Below are positions 7,293 through 16,194 of a DNA stretch of 64,000 nucleotides, in pieces. How positions within the stretch are numbered: position 1 is the stretch's first letter; each line of letters opens with the position of its first letter. A program made the position numbers and the translations under genes. The notes under the pieces are model-generated. The model was not told the DNA's origin and made no database searches. It saw only the letters and a list, made by a program, of their open reading frames with translations. Source of the stretch: Paenibacillus eucommiae (lineage in GTDB: Bacteria > Bacillota > Bacilli > Paenibacillales > NBRC-103111); NCBI RefSeq assembly GCF_017874215.1, contig NZ_JAGGLB010000037.1, forward strand, positions 23,240 to 87,239. Reading direction: 5' to 3'.

Positions 7293-9770
7293 TTACAAGT
7301 TTCGACCCGCTTGATAAGGAAATAAATCATAAATAATCGGAGTTATTCCGGAATTCCTGTATTTATCTTCAATTGCCTGCCTTAATGTTTGAATGCGCGA
7401 TAAGGAAGCGATGACGTAAATCGGATGGTTTTGTTTCTGACCTAGTTTCTGATCTCGATGCTGACCTTGATGCTGGTCTAGCTCCTGGTCTGGCTGTTGT
7501 TCTTGTTTCCGTCCAGATGGACCCGAATCTATCAAGCTCTCCATTTTTAAACCGTGAAAACCTGCTTGCCGCACAAATAAATCAGCAAAGGCACCCGTTC
7601 CATATACATGAAACGACTGATGTCCGGCCTCCTTCACCTTGCGAATCAAAGCAAAGCAGAGGCTCTCGCTGCCAAATAAGCTCTGCTGCCGCAAATAATA
7701 GGCATACAAATAATAAGGCGATTTCAGCGTTACCATTCCTTGCGGCCAAAAAGCATTAAACATGGCAGGCCCATAATTGCAGTAATCTATGAAAGCTTCT
7801 TCTCCTTGTTCGAACCAATGATCATCCACTTCATTGCAAATCGGGGAAATTTGCAAGCCGCCAAAGTTTTCCTGATGCGTCAGCTCACCCAGCATAGAAG
7901 CCTCCTCAGGTGTCGGCATATCGATCACGCGATGAAACGGCTTGGTCCACTCACGCGGTTGATCCGACAAAGCTGCCAGCAGCTCCGGTTTAAGCGTATT
8001 CAGATAAGCGTAATATTGCTGAAAGGCCAAAACTCCCCTTTGGCATGCTCTTTTACAGCGCAGCTCTTCTGCGGTATGACCCTGCAGCTCAGCAAGCACA
8101 GGCTGAACAAAGCCATTGGCGTCCTTCTCATACCTCAGTGTGGATCCAAAATCCCCCATCATTAATTCTTCCAAAAAAGCAGGGCTGCGGGCAATTCTAA
8201 AGCCAAGATCGCTATTCCCGCCACAGCTCCCCACAAAGCTTCTGATATCCATGCCTGTCAGCAGGCTTTCCGCTATTTTCCCTGTTCCTACGGCAAGTAA
8301 ATGAAGCATTCCATAAGGAAGGCCAGTTAATCTGAGCGCAGCTTCCATAGCCTTCTGAATGGTGCCGTTAAACCCTATATCGACCGTCACCATTCGCTCG
8401 GGAGAGCCGAATTCCTGAAGCAAATAATCGACGAACAGCTTACGGTTTCTTTCGATGGATGCCTCCACTTTTTGCTGAGTACGCTCTCCCATTATGTACT
8501 GCCGCAGGCTTTCCGTAACACTTCCTGAGCTTGCATCAGGGATCAGGCTGCACTGTGCCACCGATAAGTCCAGATAAGGCTGATAAGGGCCAGCTTCCTC
8601 CACAATATCCAGCATGCTGAATACATCGCCAACTTTTACCCAATCGAGCTCCAGCAGCCGTTCAAGGTCTGACACTTCAAAGCGCTCCAAGGCGGCCAAA
8701 TAGGTGGACTGTCTGGAAAGATACACAGGCTTTACCGTCAGCTCAGCGCCACGCATACGGGCCGCAGCTTCCAGCATAGGAGCAAGCAGATAGCCTTCTC
8801 TCATCAGCGGATGCACCGCAGTGCGATTCTCGCGAATACAGGTATCGATCACCCATTCGCACCAGCCATGAAGGAAAGGCCCCAGCGAAGCTGCCCCAAA
8901 GCGGAAAAAAGCCCGCTCCTGCGGATCCTCTACTTCCCGCGCCCCGGAGCTGCCAGCCAGCTTTCTTAGCGATTTCAACGCAGGGAGCATATTCCCATGC
9001 CGGATCGAATCCCAATGGAAGGGGCTGTCAAAATGCTCGGGAATTACAGGATAGTACAGAGCCTCGATATTCCTGCTGGCTGCTCCCGCTATATCCGCAG
9101 CCGTATTATCTCCTATATGCACAATATCCTGAGGCGACAGCCCGGTAAAATGCTCCAGCAGCCGATCGAATAACCCGCCGGTTACTTTGCTGACTTGCTG
9201 CTCGTTGGAAACCAGCAGTACATCGATCTGTTCCATGTTCAGTCCCGCTGACTGCAAAAGATCCGTAAGCTGAACAGAGGAGAGATACATATCCGAAACA
9301 AGAGCTACACGAATGCCGCTGTGCTTGCACCAATGGATCAGCGACAGCATATGCGGATTGAGAAAGCAAACCTGCCGTTCGGCTTCAAGCTCCAATTCCA
9401 GCATACGCTGCGTATCGCAGATAACGTCCGGCACTTCCGCATAAATCTGCTCCAGCGTCACTTCCTCATAGGAGCTTGCTCTAGGCTCCATAAGCCTCCT
9501 GCGGGCTGCCCACTCCGCTCCTATGCGGATTTCGCGGAATTCATCCGCACTAACCGGCCGCTTCCATATGCCGGCTGCCGCTGCTTTTTCCGCTGTGAGT
9601 TCAAACACATCCGCCGGCACAGAGCAAGCACGCAGCAATAGCGTATCAAAAATATCAAGACTTAACAGACGCACAGATAACAGTCTGTTAGCGATTTGGT
9701 TCAGAAATACATCCGTTTTCCATAATTCCAGATTGTCGGGAGAAACCTCGCCGTTTTTTAGATGCAGCAT
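7293..9770 (-). CDS. Large HAD-domain protein, surface-polysaccharide type
   Basis: Protein of about 825 residues starting at an ATG preceded by GGAGGCTAAC. The N-terminal part is a haloacid-dehalogenase domain: motif I SLDIFDTLLLR near residue 38, motif II VALVSDMYLS near 155, Lys in the QQVSKVTGG region and the acidic motif IV HIGDNTAADIAG near 220. The remaining 550 residues resemble C-terminal regions of HAD proteins found in polysaccharide clusters, and I cannot assign a fold. Near the C-terminus a Gln/Asp-rich stretch (alternating DQ, HQ and KQ) looks like an expanded low-complexity insert. It is divergent from a family 2 glycosyltransferase 114 bp away, suggesting a joint role in cell-surface glycan or glycosyl-phosphate chemistry (inference). 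Substrate unknown. Confidence 0.75.
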   Translation of the reverse strand: MLHLKNGEVSPDNLELWKTDVFLNQIANRLLSVRLLSLDIFDTLLLRACSVPADVFELTAEKAAAAGIWKRPVSADEFREIRIGAEWAARRRLMEPRASSYEEVTLEQIYAEVPDVICDTQRMLELELEAERQVCFLNPHMLSLIHWCKHSGIRVALVSDMYLSSVQLTDLLQSAGLNMEQIDVLLVSNEQQVSKVTGGLFDRLLEHFTGLSPQDIVHIGDNTAADIAGAASRNIEALYYPVIPEHFDSPFHWDSIRHGNMLPALKSLRKLAGSSGAREVEDPQERAFFRFGAASLGPFLHGWCEWVIDTCIRENRTAVHPLMREGYLLAPMLEAAARMRGAELTVKPVYLSRQSTYLAALERFEVSDLERLLELDWVKVGDVFSMLDIVEEAGPYQPYLDLSVAQCSLIPDASSGSVTESLRQYIMGERTQQKVEASIERNRKLFVDYLLQEFGSPERMVTVDIGFNGTIQKAMEAALRLTGLPYGMLHLLAVGTGKIAESLLTGMDIRSFVGSCGGNSDLGFRIARSPAFLEELMMGDFGSTLRYEKDANGFVQPVLAELQGHTAEELRCKRACQRGVLAFQQYYAYLNTLKPELLAALSDQPREWTKPFHRVIDMPTPEEASMLGELTHQENFGGLQISPICNEVDDHWFEQGEEAFIDYCNYGPAMFNAFWPQGMVTLKSPYYLYAYYLRQQSLFGSESLCFALIRKVKEAGHQSFHVYGTGAFADLFVRQAGFHGLKMESLIDSGPSGRKQEQQPDQELDQHQGQHRDQKLGQKQNHPIYVIASLSRIQTLRQAIEDKYRNSGITPIIYDLFPYQAGRNL

Positions 9771-9884
9771 GTTAGCCTCCAAGTAATCAGACTCCCATCT
9801 ATTGTATAGCAAAATTGGCAAAATTAGAAACGAATGAACTATAATAAGAGAGTAAGGAACGTCCAATATGATGGAGGGAATCTC

Positions 9885-10703
9885 TTGAATCAACCGCTAG
9901 TATCCGTTATTATTCCTACCTACAATCGGCCGCTGGAGCTTTGCGAATTACTGGAATCGTTGTGGCAGCAAACATATACGCAAATGCAAATTATTGTAGT
10001 CAATGATTGTGGCACGCCTGTAGATTTTATAGGCGGATTGTACCCCGAGCTTGATATTCAAGTAGTCAATATGGAAGCGAATTTAAAGCATGTGTATGCT
10101 AGAAACAGAGGTCTTCAGGAGGCCAGGGGCTCCTACATCATGCTCTGCGATGACGACGATCTGCTGCTCCCCACTCATCTGGAGCGTATGCTTGCAGCTA
10201 TTGAGCATTGTGACATGGTATATACCGACGTCGAAATATTTGACTACGAAGTCCGCGACGGCGTAAGAATACCGACCAGCCGCTTTGTTTTCGCCTATGA
10301 TGATGACCTTGCGGGCATGCGCAAATTTTCTACCTTCTTCTCATCAGGCTGTTTGTTCAAGCGTCGCATTTATGATGAGCTTGGCCCTTTTGACACCGAA
10401 ATGTTTCATTATTGGGATTGGGATTTCTATCTGCGGGCCGTACAGAGCTACAGTGTGAAGCGGGTCCCTGTCGCCAGTGCGCTTTATGCCTTCTCCAGTC
10501 AAGCGGACACGAATATGTCCGGGCAATTGGATCAAATGCGCCCTTATTTGGATAAGCTGTCGGACAAACATCAGCTCGGGACGCTGCCGACCAAAAACTT
10601 TTTCCTTCTATTGGACGAGCCCGAGGTTAAAAGCAGACAAGCGGATACAGAGCTTTTATGGGATGGCGAGCCTTTTCGCTCCCGCCTTGCAAGCGATAAT
10701 TAG
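9885..10703 (+). CDS. Family 2 glycosyltransferase
   Basis: GT-A-fold glycosyltransferase of family 2, about 272 residues. It opens with PLVSVIIPTYNRPLEL, has the nucleotide-sugar acidic motif LCDDDDLLL near residue 88, and a second YWDWDFYLRA acceptor-side motif near 180. The start chosen is a TTG with GGAGG 7 bp upstream; the frame is open further upstream to 9834 but lacks a site there. No membrane segment. Divergent from the large HAD-domain protein and followed, 39 bp on, by a Gfo/Idh oxidoreductase gene, so it could be cotranscribed with that. Donor and acceptor are unknown. Confidence 0.85.
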   Translation: MNQPLVSVIIPTYNRPLELCELLESLWQQTYTQMQIIVVNDCGTPVDFIGGLYPELDIQVVNMEANLKHVYARNRGLQEARGSYIMLCDDDDLLLPTHLERMLAAIEHCDMVYTDVEIFDYEVRDGVRIPTSRFVFAYDDDLAGMRKFSTFFSSGCLFKRRIYDELGPFDTEMFHYWDWDFYLRAVQSYSVKRVPVASALYAFSSQADTNMSGQLDQMRPYLDKLSDKHQLGTLPTKNFFLLLDEPEVKSRQADTELLWDGEPFRSRLASDN

Positions 10704-10742
10704 TACCACATTCGTTACTACAGATCAACAAGGAGTGATTCT

Positions 10743-11744
10743 ATGAATACGACGAAGCTTCGATGGGGAATTCTAGGCTGTGCCGCTATTGCAGAAGGAT
10801 CAGTCATTCCAGGGATCCAGGCATCGGAAACAGGTATTGTTCAAGCCATTGCCAGCAGGGAGCTCGATAAAGCAGAAGAGACAGCAGCGCAATTCGGAAT
10901 TCCTGTTACTTATGGAAGCTACGAAGAGCTGCTGGCCGACAGTGAAATCGAAGCCGTCTATATCCCGCTGCCCAATCATCTTCACAAGGAATGGACGCTT
11001 AAGGCTGCCGAAGCCGGCAAACATGTGCTGTGTGAGAAGCCTCTGGCCCTCGATGCCGCTGAAGCGCTCGAAATGGTCCAGGCCTGCGAAGCGGCGGGCG
11101 TTCATTTGGCAGAAGCGTTCATGTACAGACATCATCCCCGTTACGAAATCATGAAAGAAGTCATGCGCTCTGGCGAAATCGGCGAGGTCCGCAGCATACA
11201 TGGCACTTATACGTATAATCACGCAGATGAAAATGATAATGTGCGCTTTCACCGCCACATGGGAGGCGGCTCCATATACGATGTAGGCTGCTATCCCATT
11301 AGTGCCGCGCGCTTTCTTCTTGATCAGGAGCCGCATGCTGCAACTGTGAAAGCGTTCTTCTCGCCTGACCATGATCATGTTGATATGATGGCGACGGGCC
11401 TGCTCGAATTTCCGGATGACGTAGCGGTTACCTTTGATTGTGCGATGTGGGCCTCGCCTCGAAACACGCTGGAAATACTTGGAACACTCGGGCGCATTCA
11501 AGCGCACTCGGCCTTTGTCAGCCGCCCCAATCCCAGCTGCCATTTCTTTATCGTCAAAGACGAGGAGCTGAGGGAAGTCGTAGTGCCTTACGAAAATCCT
11601 TACTCCCTCCAGGCAGACAACCTGGCCAATGCAATTTGGGGAGTAAGACCGCTGCGTTTCGAACCGCTGGATGCCGTTAAAAACATGCGTGTCATCGACG
11701 CTTGCTTGAAATCTGCAGGAACCAGCCAGCGGGTTGAGCTGTAG
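10743..11744 (+). CDS. Gfo/Idh/MocA-family oxidoreductase (paralogue 1)
   Basis: NAD(P)-dependent sugar or inositol dehydrogenase family, 333 residues. Rossmann domain first (RWGILGCAAIAEGSVIPGI), then the family signature CEKPLALDAAEA near residue 96, EAFMYRHHPR near 122, and the C-terminal alpha/beta domain with GGGSIYDVGCYPISAARF near 175, which carries the catalytic Asp/His region. AGGAGTGATTCT precedes the ATG. It is clearly paralogous to the gene at 12732-13739 (nearly the same motifs in register), with an AraC regulator between them on the other strand. Substrate probably a sugar, glucose-fructose oxidoreductase or D-xylose dehydrogenase-like; not determinable. Confidence 0.88.
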   Translation: MNTTKLRWGILGCAAIAEGSVIPGIQASETGIVQAIASRELDKAEETAAQFGIPVTYGSYEELLADSEIEAVYIPLPNHLHKEWTLKAAEAGKHVLCEKPLALDAAEALEMVQACEAAGVHLAEAFMYRHHPRYEIMKEVMRSGEIGEVRSIHGTYTYNHADENDNVRFHRHMGGGSIYDVGCYPISAARFLLDQEPHAATVKAFFSPDHDHVDMMATGLLEFPDDVAVTFDCAMWASPRNTLEILGTLGRIQAHSAFVSRPNPSCHFFIVKDEELREVVVPYENPYSLQADNLANAIWGVRPLRFEPLDAVKNMRVIDACLKSAGTSQRVEL

Positions 11745-11747
11745 CCC

Positions 11748-12584
11748 TTACATCACATTATATAACCGGCGGAACTCACTGGGAGTCATGCCCTCATGCT
11801 CCAGAAAGCGCTGGTTAAAATAACTGGCGGTCGGATAGCCTACCCTGTGTGCTATTTCCTTAATATTCAGCTGCGGCTGCTCCGTTAGCCATTTCTTGGC
11901 CGCCTGCATACGGCATAAAGTAATGAACGAAAGCGGCGTCATCGAGATCGATTTTCGGAAAAGCTTGCAAAAGTAATGCGTACTGACGCCAACCTGCTGA
12001 GCCCATTCCTCCAAAAGGAAGGGCTCACAAGCTTTTTGCTGCATGAGAGGCAGCAGCTTGCGAATACGGTCGGAAGCATCCATGCCGCGATTTGGCGTTA
12101 ATGGAGAAGCATAGCTCATAAACTCGATCAGCATAGCATACGTAAGCGAGGACAGCTTCGAAGGGTGAAGAATGCCATACTCCTCGGCCTCATGAAGCAA
12201 AACTGTACACAACTCCTGCAGCTCAGCCCATCTATGAAGCGTCCACAGATTGCTGTGAAAGCCATTTTCATATAAAAAATCCTTGACTCTACTGCCGTAG
12301 AAATGAACCCATCCTACATCCCAGGGCTCCTCCTTACTGCTGTAATAGCGCTGCTTTTGATACGGAAAATACAAGAAGGCATCTCCCTTATGCAGTGTAT
12401 ATACATCGTCTTCCCATTCGACATAGCCTTTCCCTTCAATAATAAAGTGCAGACTAAAGGTCGTCCACTGACCTTCCTCACGTTCGACCCTGTGATGCGG
12501 CATATCTGTATATATACCAACCGATTCAGGAAATATGAAATAAAAAAATTCCTGTAAGGTTGGCAGGATCACATGTCTCTGCAT
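11748..12584 (-). CDS. AraC-family transcriptional regulator
   Basis: AraC/XylS regulator of about 278 residues. The N-terminal half is a cupin-like sugar-sensing domain (HFIIEGKGYVEWEDDVYTLH, GDAFLYFPYQ). The C-terminal hundred residues hold two helix-turn-helix motifs: LEEWAQQVGVSTHYFCKLF and IKEIAHRVGYPTASYFNQRF, then the typical EGMTPSEFRR ending. A GTG at 12590 is also possible, but the AGGA site suits the ATG at 12584. Its stop is 3 bp from the end of the first oxidoreductase and it is divergent from the second, the usual arrangement for a local activator of 12732-14691 (inference). Confidence 0.9.
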   Translation of the reverse strand: MQRHVILPTLQEFFYFIFPESVGIYTDMPHHRVEREEGQWTTFSLHFIIEGKGYVEWEDDVYTLHKGDAFLYFPYQKQRYYSSKEEPWDVGWVHFYGSRVKDFLYENGFHSNLWTLHRWAELQELCTVLLHEAEEYGILHPSKLSSLTYAMLIEFMSYASPLTPNRGMDASDRIRKLLPLMQQKACEPFLLEEWAQQVGVSTHYFCKLFRKSISMTPLSFITLCRMQAAKKWLTEQPQLNIKEIAHRVGYPTASYFNQRFLEHEGMTPSEFRRLYNVM

Positions 12585-12731
12585 ACGCACCGAATCCTTT
12601 CACACTTATTTCCGAAGACAATTTTCTTTTATCTCAATGCAAAATACTTCTATATTCATTTTAATTATTCAGATATATAATAGCAATATCTCGTTATATT
12701 TCGTTCTACAAATAGAGAGGATCGTGAAAAA

Positions 12732-13739
12732 ATGAGTTCTGTTAAACTTCGTTGGGGTATTCTCGGATGTGCCGGCATTGCCGAAAAAGCGGTAATTCCA
12801 GGCATCAGACAATCTGAAACTGGTGTTGTTACAGCCATTGCCAGCCGGGATTTAAATAAAGCTAAAGAAACTGCAGCTAAGCTTGATATCCCTACTGCCT
12901 ATGGAAGCTACGAGGATCTGATAGCGGATGAGAACATTGATGCCGTATACATCCCCCTACCCAACCATATGCACAAGGAGTGGACGATCCGGGCCGCACA
13001 GGCAGGCAAGCATGTTCTATGCGAAAAGCCGTTTGCTATCGATGCTGCCGAAGCAGAGGAAATGGTAGCTGCCTGCAGATTAGCAGGCGTTCAGTTAGCA
13101 GAAGCTTTCATGTATCGGCATCACCCCAGATATGATCGCATCAAGGCGATTATCCGATCTGGAGAAATAGGGGAAATTCGCGGTATTCATGGTGCTTTTA
13201 CATTTAATAATGCTGCAGACCTCAGTAATTTCCGCAACCAGAGATCCATGGGCGGCGGTTCACTCTATGATGTAGGGGTGTATCCGATTAGCGCAGCACG
13301 CTATTTATTAGAACAGGAGCCGCAGGCGGCAACGGTACATGCCTTCTTTTCTCCAGAGCACGGAGATGTTGATATGATGGCATCCGGCCTTGTTGAGTTT
13401 AGCGGCGGTGTTGCACTCACCTTTGATTGCGGAATGTGGGCGTCCTTCAGAAATACCTTGGAGATTTTAGGAACTTTGGGCAGTATTGAAGTGCCCTCCG
13501 CTTTCGTCTCGCCTCCAGATTCAGGCAGCCATTTCTTCGTTACTACAAGTGAAGGCCGCCGTGAAGAAGGAACAACCTATGAGGACCAATACGCTCTTCA
13601 GGCTGACGATCTTGCTTATGCGGTCTGGGGACAGAAATCACTGCGCTTTGAACCGGAAGATGCCATAGCCAATATGAAGGTTTTGGATGCTTGCTTGCAA
13701 TCAGCCAGCGAGCGTGCCCGCATCATCATTCCATCTTAG
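12732..13739 (+). CDS. Gfo/Idh/MocA-family oxidoreductase (paralogue 2)
   Basis: 335-residue NAD(P)-dependent oxidoreductase with the same layout as 10743-11744: KLRWGILGCAGIAEKAVIPG, VLCEKPFAIDAAEA, LAEAFMYRHHPR, MGGGSLYDVGVYPISAARY and the ending FEPEDAIANMKVLDACLQSA. The two proteins match almost residue for residue in the motifs and are a local duplication. GAGAGGATCG lies before the ATG. It is followed 20 bp on by an aldo/keto reductase and is divergent from the AraC regulator, so the pair probably forms an AraC-controlled sugar-oxidoreduction operon. Exact substrate unknown. Confidence 0.88.
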   Translation: MSSVKLRWGILGCAGIAEKAVIPGIRQSETGVVTAIASRDLNKAKETAAKLDIPTAYGSYEDLIADENIDAVYIPLPNHMHKEWTIRAAQAGKHVLCEKPFAIDAAEAEEMVAACRLAGVQLAEAFMYRHHPRYDRIKAIIRSGEIGEIRGIHGAFTFNNAADLSNFRNQRSMGGGSLYDVGVYPISAARYLLEQEPQAATVHAFFSPEHGDVDMMASGLVEFSGGVALTFDCGMWASFRNTLEILGTLGSIEVPSAFVSPPDSGSHFFVTTSEGRREEGTTYEDQYALQADDLAYAVWGQKSLRFEPEDAIANMKVLDACLQSASERARIIIPS

Positions 13740-13758
13740 AAAGAAGGACTAAGACACC

Positions 13759-14691
13759 ATGAACACTATTCAAATAAAAGGCTTGGCCAAGCCAGTCTCA
13801 CAGCTTATTATGGGAACAGATTTTTTCAGATTGGATAATCCGGACGAAGTCGCCTATGTGATGGAGCAATTCCTGCAAATCGGCGGAAATACGATCGATA
13901 CAGCTTTGGTATATTGCGGGGGAGAAAGCGAGCAGGCCATCGGCAGATGGCTTAGAGAAACCGGCAAGCGTGCCGACATCAACATTCTGACCAAAGGCGC
14001 TCACCCGGATGCAACCGGCCACCGCGTGAACGCGGAAGCAATCCGCAAGGATCTTGCTATCAGCCTGGAACGGCTTGGTGTAGACTCAGTGGAGATGTAT
14101 GCCCTGCATCGTGACGATACTAGCGTTCCCGTAGGCGCCATCATAGAGGCGCTTAACGAGCACCTCGAAGCAGGCAGCGTACAAACGATAGGCGCTTCCA
14201 ACTGGACTCATGAGCGGCTGCAAGAAGCTGCTGAATATGCAGAGCAGCACGGACTTATCGGCTTTAGCTTCAGCAGTCCGAATCTCAGCTTGGCCAAAGC
14301 CAACGAGCCCTTCTGGGCAGGCTGCGTGTCCGCGGATCAAGCCGCTATTGACTGGCATGAAGCCCATCAGCTGCCTTTGCTATCCTGGTCCTCCCAGGCC
14401 AGAGGTTTCTTTACCGGCCGATTCACACCAGACAATCGTGAGAATGCCGATTTGGTACGTGTCTTCTACAGCGATGACAACTGGGAGCGTCTGCGCCGCG
14501 CCGAAGAGCTGGCCGGCAAGAAGGGCGTAACAACCATCCAGATTGCACTCGCCTTTGTTCTCAACCAGTCCTTCCCGACCTGTGCTCTTATAGGGCCGCG
14601 TAATGAGGCAGAAATGCGTTCCTGTCTCGAAGGTGCGCAGCTCAAGCTAACCCCTGAAGAATTAGCTTGGCTTGATCTTACCAAAGCGTGA
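13759..14691 (+). CDS. Aldo/keto reductase
   Basis: NADP-dependent aldo/keto reductase, 310 residues, TIM-barrel family of YajO/Tas type. The catalytic tetrad is visible: Asp and Tyr in NTIDTALVY near residue 40, Lys in NILTKGAHP near 77 and His in MYALHRDDTS near 115. The C-terminal IGPRNEAEM cofactor-binding motif is present near residue 280. AGAAGGACTAAGACACC precedes the ATG. Second gene of the operon with the Gfo/Idh protein at 12732, and followed by a strong terminator. It likely reduces a sugar-derived aldehyde or ketone; substrate unknown. Confidence 0.88.
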   Translation: MNTIQIKGLAKPVSQLIMGTDFFRLDNPDEVAYVMEQFLQIGGNTIDTALVYCGGESEQAIGRWLRETGKRADINILTKGAHPDATGHRVNAEAIRKDLAISLERLGVDSVEMYALHRDDTSVPVGAIIEALNEHLEAGSVQTIGASNWTHERLQEAAEYAEQHGLIGFSFSSPNLSLAKANEPFWAGCVSADQAAIDWHEAHQLPLLSWSSQARGFFTGRFTPDNRENADLVRVFYSDDNWERLRRAEELAGKKGVTTIQIALAFVLNQSFPTCALIGPRNEAEMRSCLEGAQLKLTPEELAWLDLTKA

Positions 14692-14708
14692 TCAGGCTTC
14701 TCTATCTA

Positions 14709-14749
14709 AAAAAAGAGTGCCGCGGTATAAAACCCGGGCACTCTTTTTT
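14709..14749 (+). terminator. Rho-independent terminator, likely bidirectional
   Basis: Stem AAAAAAGAGTGCC (14709-14721) pairs with GGCACTCTTTTTT (14737-14749), loop of 15 bases, flanked by A and T runs on both sides. Sits after the aldo/keto reductase and also beyond the 3' end of the convergent PfkB kinase. Confidence 0.9.
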
Positions 14750-14817
14750 CGTGTCTGCGTTCTCATCTTCTCATCCGCGTTCGTATCTCTGTTCCATCTC
14801 TGTTTGAAAGCTGTTCG

Positions 14818-15747
14818 TCATGATTTCGAAGCAAGGAAAGCTTCCAGCGCACTAAGCGTGAGAACGCCTGTCCCGCCAACTGATTGCGTGGAAAGCGCAC
14901 CACAAGCATTAGCCGTAGCCAGCATCTCTTCCCCATCCAAGCCTTGTAAATAGGCAAAAATCAAGCCTGCGTTAAACGAATCCCCTGCACCCGTCGTATC
15001 CACCGGTACTACCTGATAAGGCTCGCCCTTACGTACCACACCAGCAGCATCAACTAGCAGAGACCCTTTCGATCCCATTTTCACGGCAATACCGCGCCTG
15101 TCTGCCGGCAAAGCCTCTGGCAATCGATCCAGCGAATCTATTTCAAAAATCCGTTCAACCTCTTCCTCGCTCGGAATAAACCAGTCCGTATAAGGCAGCA
15201 GCGCCTTCAAGTTCTCCCGGTCCCAATTCTCTCCCGGATCCCAGCCTGCATCGAACGAGGTGCTGATACCAGCAGCTTGCGCTTTGCGGAAAACCTCTAT
15301 CCAGCGGGAACGCATCTGCTCCTGCAAATAAAAGGAGCCAAAATGAATATGATCCGCCATCTGATACATCTCCTCGGGAATTAGCTCCAAAGTTACATCG
15401 CCAATTGTCCCCATATAAGTAAGAAGAGCGCGATCTTTTCCATCCGACAAAGAAAGCGTAACACCCGTTTGCCGCGAAGCGTCTATCGAAATATAACGGG
15501 TTTCTACACCAAGCTCCTGCAGTCTGCTGACACAAAAACGACCAAAATCATCATCACCGACAACCGAAACCAGAACTGTTTGCACACCAAGACCGGCAAG
15601 GCCGCTGGCCGTAATGGCAGAGGAAGAGCCAAGCTGCTGCTCAAAGCTATCCACAAGCTTTTCACGATTCGGTTCAGGCGTAACATTTTTACCGCTGAAA
15701 ATTAAATCCACATTAAGCTCACCGATTACCCACACCTGCTTGTCCAT
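14818..15747 (-). CDS. PfkB-family carbohydrate kinase
   Basis: Ribokinase/fructokinase-like kinase of about 309 residues. N-terminal VIGELNVDLIFSG, the first PfkB signature in GLAGLGVQTVLVSVVGDDDF near residue 50, and the second signature with the catalytic base, VDTTGAGDSFNAG near residue 250, are all present. The ATG at 15747 has GAGGTGGGG upstream and gives the family N-terminus, so the longer frame from 15783 is not preferred. It phosphorylates a sugar or nucleoside with ATP; which one cannot be told. It appears monocistronic, convergent with the aldo/keto reductase. Confidence 0.88.
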   Translation of the reverse strand: MDKQVWVIGELNVDLIFSGKNVTPEPNREKLVDSFEQQLGSSSAITASGLAGLGVQTVLVSVVGDDDFGRFCVSRLQELGVETRYISIDASRQTGVTLSLSDGKDRALLTYMGTIGDVTLELIPEEMYQMADHIHFGSFYLQEQMRSRWIEVFRKAQAAGISTSFDAGWDPGENWDRENLKALLPYTDWFIPSEEEVERIFEIDSLDRLPEALPADRRGIAVKMGSKGSLLVDAAGVVRKGEPYQVVPVDTTGAGDSFNAGLIFAYLQGLDGEEMLATANACGALSTQSVGGTGVLTLSALEAFLASKS

Positions 15748-15832
15748 TACGCCCCACCTCGTATTCACATGGTTACCAAACATATCCTCCCTATTTTAAC
15801 CTGGTACAAAAATACTCGCAAGACGCAAATAA

Positions 15833-15871
15833 CGGATGCTAAAAGCTGCGTTTTTGCGCTTTTAGCATCCG
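15833..15871. repeat. Perfect 14-bp inverted repeat between kinase and sda
   Basis: CGGATGCTAAAAGC (15833-15846) and GCTTTTAGCATCCG (15858-15871) are perfect complements separated by 11 bp. The divergent intergenic position and absence of a T-run argue against a simple terminator; it could be an operator or a stable hairpin in the 5' region. Binding protein unknown. Confidence 0.75.
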
Positions 15872-15984
15872 GTCCCTGAACAAACTTGCGCGGATGCGCA
15901 ATTTATTTTGTGGTGAATCCTTTTCCTTTTCCTAGTACAATAAAGCTATACTCTTCCAAATATAAACAGAAAGAAGTGTCTGCT

Positions 15985-16194
15985 ATGCCTGCTGCTTCCA
16001 GATCTTTAAGATTATTACCTAATGACCATCTAATTGAATGTTTTCGTTTGGCTGCCGAGATGGAACTTGATCCTGAATTTGTTTTGCAGCTTCAAGGTGA
16101 AATGGATAAGAGAAAGCTAGCTTCGCCGATTCACCAATCCCAACTGCTCGATGGGCGTCCTCTTCATTTCAAAGCCGCCGGCTCTGGGATCTGA
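15985..16194 (+). CDS. sda: Sporulation checkpoint inhibitor, Sda family
   Basis: Sda-type peptide of 69 codons. The core LLPNDHLIECFRLAAEME followed by LDPEFVLQLQGEMDKRKL matches the two antiparallel helices of Bacillus subtilis Sda (about 46-52 residues), which binds the DHp domain of sporulation kinases and blocks autophosphorylation when replication is disturbed. This protein has about 20 extra C-terminal residues. The ATG at 15985 gives the family N-terminus; the ribosome site (AAAGAAGTG) is only fair. No clear DnaA box is visible upstream. The last 78 bp overlap a convergent small frame. A KinB-like kinase, a plausible target, is at 31279-32568. Confidence 0.8.
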   Translation: MPAASRSLRLLPNDHLIECFRLAAEMELDPEFVLQLQGEMDKRKLASPIHQSQLLDGRPLHFKAAGSGI

